Origin: Luxibacter massiliensis
GTDB lineage: Bacteria > Bacillota > Clostridia > Lachnospirales > Lachnospiraceae
Length of the DNA stretch: 64,000 nt
Assembly (NCBI RefSeq): GCF_900604355.1
Contig: NZ_UWOE01000001.1
Span: 2,418,001-2,482,000, forward strand
Direction of reading: 5' to 3'
The position numbers and the translations under genes are program-made. Shown piece after piece: positions 54,514 through 61,142 of this stretch (positions are counted from its first letter, which is position 1; each line of letters opens with the position of its first letter). The notes below the pieces were generated by a model, which saw only the letters and a program-made list of their open reading frames with translations, was not told the DNA's origin and did not search any database.

Positions 54514-54778
54514 TCGTCAGCACATCTCCTTCTGGCTTGTATGTCACTTTAATATAAGCCGCTACTGACGGTGCGCCTGCTCTTACTGCAATGTGCTGGC
54601 ACTCCTTTACAATATCCATCAGTTCATCATAGTCACCTTCAATTGCTGTCTCAAAGGGCCCTACATAACAGTTCAGTCCCGTACTCTTAATATAGGCAAT
54701 CACCTCATCTACTATACGGATTAATTCCTCATCATCTGATGCTGCCGGCAATGACTGAATAGCTACACTTGCATTCAT
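54482..54778 (-). CDS. MTH1187/YkoF-type thiamine-binding protein
   Basis: 98 residues of the DUF77/MTH1187 family: NASVAIQSLPAA at the start, YIKSTGLNCYVGPFETAIEGDYDELMDIVKECQ in the middle. Small soluble proteins of this family bind thiamine or HMP and sit in TPP-regulated operons. First gene after the riboswitch. It may buffer or sense imported pyrimidine. Confidence 0.9.
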   Translation of the reverse strand: MNASVAIQSLPAASDDEELIRIVDEVIAYIKSTGLNCYVGPFETAIEGDYDELMDIVKECQHIAVRAGAPSVAAYIKVTYKPEGDVLTIEKKVTKHHE

Positions 54779-54910
54779 ATAAATCTTCCTCCTTTTTCAC
54801 TCAGGTATCCTTATAAAGACTCTAATCCCCACGGTACCTCATACTATTTACCCTTACAGGGCCGTTTTGTTTTAGCCGCTTTGGAAATATTCTCCTATGG
54901 CGCGCAAACT

Positions 54911-54941
54911 AAGAAAACCCCGCCCGGTAACCCTGGCGAGG
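54911..54941 (-). terminator. Riboswitch-controlled terminator
   Basis: On the minus strand CCTCGCC pairs with GGCGGGG (one G-T wobble) around a ten-base loop, followed by TTTTCTT. It lies between the TPP aptamer and the first gene, fitting transcription attenuation. Confidence 0.85.
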
Positions 54942-55002
54942 TCTGTACTTGACATCTTGCTCCAAGCATATGGCGCCTGAAAAGCACACACTATATCATC
55001 TA

Positions 55003-55088
55003 CTTTCCTACGCTGGCATTATCCAGATCAGGTATTTGGGTTAAAGACATATCAGCCTTACTCTCAGCCGGTTTATACCAGCACCCCA
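55003..55088 (-). promoter_or_regulatory. TPP riboswitch (THI element)
   Basis: Minus-strand aptamer with GGGGTGC, then GGCTGAGAGTAAGGCTG, then ACCTGATCTGGATAATGCCAGCGTAGG; the last is the hallmark pyrophosphate-binding part. Controls the four-gene thiamine-precursor transport operon. Confidence 0.96.
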
Positions 55089-55108
55089 TTTAAATTTCTT
55101 ACGTGTTA

Positions 55109-55137
55109 AGTTTAGACTGTCAGTTGAAAAATGTCAA
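55109..55137 (-). promoter_or_regulatory. Promoter of the TPP operon
   Basis: TTGACA (55132-55137), 17 bases, TAAACT (55109-55114). It places the transcript start about 14 bases before the aptamer. The rest of the gap up to 55460 is AT-rich, with no gene seen. Confidence 0.78.
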
Positions 55138-55461
55138 GAAAATAATTTTTATATCATAAAATGTAGCTTTCATACACACCTTCATACATAGTTATTTAAG
55201 AAATTAATTTATACACTTTTAAATTTTATTATTATTAAAGAAATAATAAAATTATAATCATTTCACTTTTATTATTCCCAGGATACATTTTCTCATCTTA
55301 ATCATTTTATAAAGTATATTTTACACAGACCATTTAAGATCTATTCAATTATTCCTATTCCATATCTTCAAAAAACAGCATTCTAGGCAAATAGCCACCC
55401 CCCTATCCCACTGTACCTCAGGCAGGCGCACAGATAGAGCAACCTTACTGCCCGCGGTTGC

Positions 55462-55491
55462 TTGACACGTTCCAAGACAAGGCAGTATAAT
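55462..55491 (+). promoter_or_regulatory. comFB promoter
   Basis: TTGACA (55462-55467), 18 bases, TATAAT (55486-55491): both hexamers perfect. Confidence 0.85.
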
Positions 55492-55542
55492 CAAATTAAA
55501 ATAACACAGTAGTTTTAAAGGCGGTAAAAGGAGGGATTGTAT

Positions 55543-55806
55543 GTGAAACTTTACAAAAATATTATGGAGGATCTGGTAGAGGAACAATTTGACCATATTA
55601 AGAATTCTCTGGACTGCTGTACCTGTGAGCAGTGCCGGTCTGATATGATTGCCTATACACTGAATCATCTGCCTTCCCGGTACGTAGTCAGCCAGGCTGG
55701 TGAGATTATCAGTAAGGTAAACAGCTTAAAAGGACAGCACATGACAGATATCCGGACAGAGCTGATGCGGGCCTCGCAAATCGTCAAAAACCATCCCAGG
55801 CACTAA
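55543..55806 (+). CDS. comFB: ComFB-family protein
   Basis: 87 residues starting at GTG 55543, seven bases after AGGAGGG; a TTG two codons earlier is too close to that site. KNIMEDLVEEQFDHI and CTCEQCRSDMIAYTLNHLPSRYV show the late-competence ComFB domain, with four Cys (CC, C, C) that may bind zinc. In other bacteria such domains bind cyclic di-nucleotides or occur in the comF operon; no competence genes are nearby. Strongly promoted and monocistronic. Confidence 0.9.
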   Translation: MKLYKNIMEDLVEEQFDHIKNSLDCCTCEQCRSDMIAYTLNHLPSRYVVSQAGEIISKVNSLKGQHMTDIRTELMRASQIVKNHPRH

Positions 55807-55820
55807 GGCCAAGATACTTT

Positions 55821-55884
55821 TTGCCAGTTTTAAAGTAGAAATCTGTTTTCCTGAATTGAAAGTAACTGGCAAGTCTGTTATAAT
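55821..55884 (+). promoter_or_regulatory. Promoter of the iminopeptidase gene with dyad
   Basis: TTGAAA (55856-55861), 17 bases, TATAAT (55879-55884). The 9-bp repeat TTGCCAGTT (55821-55829) / AACTGGCAA (55864-55872) overlaps the spacer and could be an operator or the end hairpin of comFB. Confidence 0.75.
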
Positions 55885-55930
55885 TTAAACGAATTATAAA
55901 AAGCCGTAAAACGGCAAGGAGGTACTTAAT

Positions 55931-56812
55931 ATGAAAGTCATTGAAGGTTACATGCCGTATCTGGGGTACAAGACTTATTATCGCATTGTCGGAGAATCCA
56001 AAAACGGTAAAAAGCCGCTGCTTTTACTGCATGGCGGACCAGGCTCCACACATAATTATTTTGAGGTATTGGACAGGCTTGCAGAAGAAGGCAGGGCCAT
56101 CATTTCCTATGATCAGATTGGCTGCGGGAACTCCTATGTGGACGGCCATCCTGAACTTTGGTGTTCAGAGACATGGGACAAAGAACTGATTGCACTGCGA
56201 GAACATCTTGGCCTGGACGAGATACATTTGCTCGGACAATCCTGGGGGGGGATGCTGGCAATCGAGTATCTTTGTGATTATAAGCCAAAGGGAGTTAAAT
56301 CTGTCATCCTTTCCAGTACACTTCCTGCTGCAGAATTGTGGGCCCATGAACAGCACCGCATGATTAAATTTATGTCACAGGAAGATCAGGATGCCATTGC
56401 CAAGGCCGAAGAAACCGGTAATTTTGACGACCCAGCTTATTTAGCAGCCAATGAAAGGTTCATGCTCCTCCACTGTGCCGGCGAAGTCACAGAGGATTCA
56501 CCTGAATGCCTGCGCCGCCCCAAAAAATCTGGTTCAGAGGCCTATGTAGCAGGATGGGGCCCAAATGAGTATAACCCCACAGGCAGCCTGGGCGGATGGG
56601 AATACAGAGATAAGATTACAGACATGCAAGAGCCTGCACTTATTATCAGCGGAACAAATGATCTTTGTACGCCTCTTGTGGCTAAGACTATGTACGACTT
56701 AATCCCCAATTCAAAATGGGAATTATTCGACGGATGCAGACATATGTGTTTTGTAGAAGATAACGAAAACTACTGCAAACTTGTCAATGAATGGATGGAA
56801 AAGTACGACTAA
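55931..56812 (+). CDS. pip: Proline iminopeptidase (S33 alpha/beta hydrolase)
   Basis: 293 residues. HGGPGSTHNYFEVL near 35 is the oxyanion loop and GQSWGGMLAIEYL near 103 holds the nucleophile Ser; DLCTPLV and CRHMCFVED carry the late Asp and His. It releases N-terminal proline from peptides in the cytoplasm. GGCAAGGAGG precedes the ATG. Monocistronic with a clear terminator. Confidence 0.92.
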   Translation: MKVIEGYMPYLGYKTYYRIVGESKNGKKPLLLLHGGPGSTHNYFEVLDRLAEEGRAIISYDQIGCGNSYVDGHPELWCSETWDKELIALREHLGLDEIHLLGQSWGGMLAIEYLCDYKPKGVKSVILSSTLPAAELWAHEQHRMIKFMSQEDQDAIAKAEETGNFDDPAYLAANERFMLLHCAGEVTEDSPECLRRPKKSGSEAYVAGWGPNEYNPTGSLGGWEYRDKITDMQEPALIISGTNDLCTPLVAKTMYDLIPNSKWELFDGCRHMCFVEDNENYCKLVNEWMEKYD

Positions 56813-56830
56813 ACATATCCTCACACAAAA

Positions 56831-56881
56831 TCAGAGCCTTGGTGCTGCTCAATTGAGCCTGCACTTAAGGCTCTGGTTTTT
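56831..56881 (+). terminator. Terminator of the iminopeptidase gene
   Basis: CAGAGCCTT and AAGGCTCTG enclose a smaller loop and are followed by GTTTTTT. Confidence 0.85.
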
Positions 56882-56932
56882 TCTGTATAAAACTTCTTCC
56901 CTTTCCCACAAGCCGCCCTACGCCATTGTGGT

Positions 56933-57805
56933 TTAATCTTTATTATTCTCTTTTTTTAAATTAAACAAAAACATAAGCAAAGCCATCATACAGATTATAA
57001 AATAGCCTATCCAACTCCAAACATCAGGTATCTGGCCAAATACAGCAAATCCTATTGCTGCAGAAAATAAGATCTGGGAGTAGTCATATACGGATATTTC
57101 TTTTGCCGGAGCGTGAAAGTAGGCTGCCGTAATGGAAAACTGCCCTCCAGCAGCAGATAGGCCGGCCAGCAGCAGATAGATAAGCTGTATCCCCTCCATT
57201 GGGTGGAACTCAAATATTAAAAGTGGCAGCGTGGCCATACAGGAAAAAGCCGAGAAAACGAAAACAACAAAAGGCCCCTTTTCACCTTTTTCCCCTAGTA
57301 CCCTTACATAAGTATATGCTACGCCCGCACCCAGGCCTCCTAAAAGGCCAACTAAAGCTGCCGGGGAAGAAAAAATTGCCGCCGTGGGTTTGATAATCAG
57401 CAGACTGCCCATAAAAGCACCGGCCACAAGTATTCCCTGAACCGGCCTGATTTTTTCTCTTAAAATAAAATAGCTGAAAATAATTGCAAAAAACGGGGAC
57501 ATTTTATTCAGCATAGACGCATCTGAAAGAACCATTCTGTCAATTGCATAATAATTACAAAGTATGCCCACTGTTCCTGCGGCAGAACGCAGCAGTAAAT
57601 ATTTGATATTTTCCCTCTTTCCTGAAAACCATGCTTTATTTTTATAAAGTATAGCCAAAGCAAAGACAAGAGAGACCAGGTTCCTGAAGAAGCTTTTCTG
57701 CACAGATGGCAGATCTCCTGAAAGCCTGACAAACATATTCATCAGGGCAAAGCAAAATGCTGATATTACGATATAAAGAATTCCTAAATATTTTCTCTTC
57801 ACCAC
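56933..57805 (-). CDS. EamA-family (DMT) transporter
   Basis: 290 residues, ten membrane helices in two EamA repeats (first: GILYIVISAFCFALMNMFVRLSG; second after about 150: GLLGGLGAGVAYTYVRVLG). Drug/metabolite transporter superfamily, probably an exporter of metabolites; the substrate is not predictable. It ends in a Lys/Asn-rich cytoplasmic tail. Monocistronic. Confidence 0.9.
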   Translation of the reverse strand: MVKRKYLGILYIVISAFCFALMNMFVRLSGDLPSVQKSFFRNLVSLVFALAILYKNKAWFSGKRENIKYLLLRSAAGTVGILCNYYAIDRMVLSDASMLNKMSPFFAIIFSYFILREKIRPVQGILVAGAFMGSLLIIKPTAAIFSSPAALVGLLGGLGAGVAYTYVRVLGEKGEKGPFVVFVFSAFSCMATLPLLIFEFHPMEGIQLIYLLLAGLSAAGGQFSITAAYFHAPAKEISVYDYSQILFSAAIGFAVFGQIPDVWSWIGYFIICMMALLMFLFNLKKENNKD

Positions 57806-58163
57806 TGTTCCCCTTCTTTCATTCTGCCTGCAATAATTTTAGTATTCTTCCTCATATTTATATTTTTTATAAAGATATTTTTTATTGATTTACAGGCGAA
57901 AATCATTTTACAGCCTCTTGTAAATGTTTATAGAAGTAAAAAAATCCTGTATTTTCAAGGTCTTTTCCACTTTCGCTTGTATCTTCTTATACCTCCGCAT
58001 ATGTTGGCTTTGTAAAGTTGGGCGCCATTTTAGCACCACAAGCAGTTCCGTAGCAAGCATAGGAAAGGAGTACCCTTTCCGTAAAAATCCCTCGTCTTGC
58101 CTGCGCCAATAAGATAGATTTCTACTTGTTGGGAATATCCCAAACCCTTGCACAAACTGGAAT
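57806..58163. other. Gene-poor stretch with GGGCGCCATTTTAGCACC element
   Basis: An AT-rich gap before the cytidine deaminase end. It contains GGGCGCCATTTTAGCACC near 58020, a variant of which (GGGCGCCATTTAGGCACC) lies on the other side of the gene near 58707. A minus-strand frame at 57908-58330 is open but overlaps the deaminase and is not believed real. Confidence 0.45.
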
Positions 58164-58559
58164 TTATTCAACCGAATAAGAAAAAGGCAGAAGTGTTTTT
58201 GCCTTAATTTTTTTAAGCTCTCCATGTACTGACACAATGACGTCACAATCCGGCATATAATCATGCAATATCTGGCGGCAGTTTCCACAAGGCGGTATGA
58301 TTTCCTCGCCCTCTTTTCCTCTAACTGCAACTATAGCATCAAAGTTCCTTTCTCCATTTGTGATTGCTGCTCCTATTGCCACTTGCTCCGCACAGGCCCC
58401 ATGCAAAGAATAAACATTTACTCCAACATATACTTTGCCGTTTTTACAACGTATAGCTGCTCCTACAGTATGATTATAGTGCTCTTGATCGTAGTTTAGA
58501 TGAATTGCTTTTTTCGCTTCTGCTATTAACTCATAATCTCTTTCTTGGAATAAATTCAT
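58164..58559 (-). CDS. cdd: Cytidine deaminase
   Basis: 131 residues, the tetrameric class. The zinc site is CAE in GACAEQVAIGAA near 55 and PCGNCRQIL near 90, where Glu is the proton shuttle. It converts cytidine or deoxycytidine to the uridine form; the low-similarity N-terminus also recalls blasticidin-type deaminases. Flanked on both sides by similar short sequence remnants, suggesting possible acquisition. Monocistronic. Confidence 0.9.
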   Translation of the reverse strand: MNLFQERDYELIAEAKKAIHLNYDQEHYNHTVGAAIRCKNGKVYVGVNVYSLHGACAEQVAIGAAITNGERNFDAIVAVRGKEGEEIIPPCGNCRQILHDYMPDCDVIVSVHGELKKIKAKTLLPFSYSVE

Positions 58560-58897
58560 ATTCTCAACCTCCTAAATTCATGTTTGTTAATTTGTTTGCT
58601 TCTATATATGGCATTCATATACAAATTCCCCTACCATTTCCCTTTTGGTGTAAATGGTATTTCCTTATATTTTTCTATATCGTTTTATATCGGCAAGGGA
58701 TATCTGGGCGCCATTTAGGCACCAAAGTGCCATAAAACTTTGTGGCTTTAATCATTTTAAGCAGACGAAAAAACAAGCATTTTCAAGGCTTTTTATAGTT
58801 CATTACTTTTCAATAGTAAGAATCCAAATACTGTTTTTTATTATAGATGCTTTTTTCAAATCGTGCAATAAATGAATAATTGTACTGAATCCAAATA
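58560..58897. other. AT-rich gap with second GGGCGCC element
   Basis: No gene seen. It holds GGGCGCCATTTAGGCACCAAAGTGCC near 58707-58732 and a TTTTCAAGG-centred segment near 58780 that resembles one near 57952 on the far side of cdd. Confidence 0.4.
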
Positions 58898-59782
58898 TTA
58901 TGTTGCACCGGACAGCTGGCAGAATAAGGCCCGGTATCTCTCTGCATAAATACTGCCTTTCCTCCAAATAAAGGTAAACTCGTGAGTAATTGTACAGTCC
59001 TTCAGGCATAATTTTTTTAAAGTGCCGTCTTTTAGTCCTGCCCTAGCCGCCGCCTCATATAAAAATGTGACTCCCAAACCGGCTCCAGCCAATTCCAGGA
59101 TTGTCTGCAGGCTTCCAATCTCGGCTATTTTTGTAAAATCCTCCAAGCTGTAATTTCTAAGGCCCAGATACCTCTCCAGCACCTCTCTCGTACCTGATCC
59201 TGATTCCCTTATCAACAGCCGTTCTCCAAATAAGTCTTCCAAGCATTCAGGATTTTTATGGAATGGATATGAAGAACTGCACACTGCAATATATGGTTCT
59301 GTTGAATATGTAAGAAAATCATACTCACTCTTTTTAAAGAAACCCTCTACCAGGGCAAAATCTATACCTCCATTGTCCAGCCTAGCCAGTAGTTCCTGGG
59401 TGTTGGCCACCTCCATATGCAGCTTAACTTCCGGGTATTTCCTCAAAAAATGCTCCAGCATCTTACCCATTATGGCCTCTCCGATGGTCATTGTCGCCCC
59501 AAACCTGATTTCCTCCCTATCTTTAGATATATGCTGCATTTGGCTCTTTAAAGAGGATTCATCATGAACCATGGTAAGCGCTGTACTCCTAAGCAGTTCC
59601 CCTGCTCCCGTCAGGCATGGCCTTTTACCTTCATAAGAAAAAAGCTTGACACCATAAAATTTTTCTAAAAACCGTATATGCTGGGATACTGCGGGTTGTG
59701 TAATATTAAGCGCTTCAGAAGCCCTTGTGAAATTCATATATTCACATACGGCCAGAAATGTTTCTATTCTGAAATCCAGCAT
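58898..59782 (-). CDS. LysR-family regulator (CysL/YeiE type)
   Basis: 294 residues. Winged helix at the N-terminus (FRIETFLAVCEYMNFTRASEALNITQPAVSQHIRFLEK), effector domain from about 90, with LIRESGSGTREVLERYL, typical of CysL/YeiE regulators. Divergent from the YeiH-type gene, as is common for this pair, so it probably activates it. A dyad in the shared region fits as binding site. Confidence 0.93.
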   Translation of the reverse strand: MLDFRIETFLAVCEYMNFTRASEALNITQPAVSQHIRFLEKFYGVKLFSYEGKRPCLTGAGELLRSTALTMVHDESSLKSQMQHISKDREEIRFGATMTIGEAIMGKMLEHFLRKYPEVKLHMEVANTQELLARLDNGGIDFALVEGFFKKSEYDFLTYSTEPYIAVCSSSYPFHKNPECLEDLFGERLLIRESGSGTREVLERYLGLRNYSLEDFTKIAEIGSLQTILELAGAGLGVTFLYEAAARAGLKDGTLKKLCLKDCTITHEFTFIWRKGSIYAERYRALFCQLSGAT

Positions 59783-59984
59783 CCTTCTTCACTCCTACTC
59801 TATTTTAATTTACAAAAATCTCCGCTTCGTCCTTTTACTCTTGAAGGTTATGTAATATATGTTTTCATTTATGAAAAGTCCATATTTAAATTGCAGAAAT
59901 AAACCCGCGGAAAGGCTTCACCTAATATAACTTTAAATATCATAATATATTTTTATGATAAAATAAATTTATATAATTATATTT

Positions 59985-60002
59985 TATCACTAAATTGTGA
60001 TA
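59985..60002. promoter_or_regulatory. LysR-type operator between the divergent genes
   Basis: TATCAC-TAAATT-GTGATA, a perfect 6-bp dyad that contains T-N11-A, the form of LysR boxes. It lies 48 bases before the YeiH-type start. The rest of the gap is very AT-rich. Confidence 0.65.
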
Positions 60003-60049
60003 GTATATACCCCGAAAGAGGTATTATAGAAAATTGGAGGCTTCATATT

Positions 60050-61057
60050 ATGAAAACATTTAAAGCAAGTATACCCGGATTACTGCTCTGCCTGTGCATT
60101 GCGATTCCTTCTTTTTTATTGGGACGGATACTCCCTGTTGTGGGAGGGCCCGTATTTTCCATTTTACTGGGTATGATTCTGACATTATTGATCAAAAATA
60201 AAAAGTCTGTTCAGCCAGGTATTACATTCACTTCAAAAAAAATTCTGCAGGCAGCCGTAGTATTTCTTGGATTTGGTATGAACCTAACTGAAATTATTGC
60301 ACAGGGACGCCAGTCTTTGCCTATCATCATTTTGACAATCAGCGCCTCCCTGATCATCGCTTTTATTCTCTTTAAGGCCTTGCGCCTCTCCCCCAACAGT
60401 GCTGTACTTGTGGGAGTGGGGTCATCTATCTGCGGAGGTTCAGCCATTGCAGCGACAGCCCCTGTCATCCGTGCATCGGACGAGGAGGTTGCCCAGTCTA
60501 TATCCGTCATTTTCCTGTTTAACGTGGCTGCCGCCCTGATCTTTCCGACTTTAGGAGGACTGCTGCATATGAGCAACACTGGATTCGGACTGTTTGCAGG
60601 GACGGCCATCAATGACACCTCCTCTGTGACTGCTGCAGCCACTGCCTGGGATGGCATACATGCCAGCAATACTCTGGAGGCCGCTGCTATCGTCAAAATG
60701 ACCCGGACATTGGCCATCATCCCCATTACCCTGGCACTGGCCATATACAAAGGCAAAAAAACGAAAAGTAATGAGGCTGCTTCATTCAGCTTAAAAAAAA
60801 CCTTTCCCTATTTTGTCCTACTGTTTATATTGGCCGCAGCATTGACCACTCTTTTCCACCTTCCCGCCACTGTCACCGCACCACTCAAAGAACTAAGCAA
60901 ATTCCTGATCATCATGGCCATGGCAGCAATTGGCCTAAATACAAATATTGTCAGACTCATAAAAACAGGAGGAAAGCCGATTCTCCTCGGATTCTGCTGC
61001 TGGATGGGAATAACATGCGTCAGCCTGGCTGCACAGCATATTATGGGATATTGGTAA
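60050..61057 (+). CDS. YeiH-family putative sulfate exporter
   Basis: 335 residues with about ten membrane helices. Family signatures: [16 protein letters not shown] near 30, [15 protein letters not shown] near 68, [19 protein letters not shown] near 120 and [16 protein letters not shown] near 180. Paired with CysL/YeiE regulators elsewhere and thought to move sulfur-containing anions; transport direction and substrate are not proven. GGAGG precedes the ATG. Confidence 0.92.
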   Translation: MKTFKASIPGLLLCLCIAIPSFLLGRILPVVGGPVFSILLGMILTLLIKNKKSVQPGITFTSKKILQAAVVFLGFGMNLTEIIAQGRQSLPIIILTISASLIIAFILFKALRLSPNSAVLVGVGSSICGGSAIAATAPVIRASDEEVAQSISVIFLFNVAAALIFPTLGGLLHMSNTGFGLFAGTAINDTSSVTAAATAWDGIHASNTLEAAAIVKMTRTLAIIPITLALAIYKGKKTKSNEAASFSLKKTFPYFVLLFILAAALTTLFHLPATVTAPLKELSKFLIIMAMAAIGLNTNIVRLIKTGGKPILLGFCCWMGITCVSLAAQHIMGYW

Positions 61058-61081
61058 AAGGTACAGGGGGGAGATAGATTT

Positions 61082-61134
61082 GGTACACCACTAAAGTCAA
61101 TTTAGGACGTAGCCTTTTTAAATAGGCTACGTCC
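61082..61134 (+). repeat. 53-nt dispersed repeat/hairpin, copy 2
   Basis: Starts GGTACACCACTAAAGT as at the glgP end, then a 15-bp hairpin TTTAGGACGTAGCCT / AGGCTACGTCCTAAA (61101-61138). It lies between the converging YeiH-type and carB genes, where it can act as a two-way terminator. It is in opposite orientation to copy 1. Confidence 0.8.
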
Positions 61135-61142
61135 TAAATCTA

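Noticed and set aside
57908..58330. 140-codon minus-strand frame after cdd
   Set aside because: It overlaps 167 bases of the cytidine deaminase in another frame, has no ribosome site and a basic, low-complexity product.
60211..60756. 181-codon minus-strand frame inside the YeiH-type gene
   Set aside because: Exact antisense of membrane helices of a well-recognised protein.
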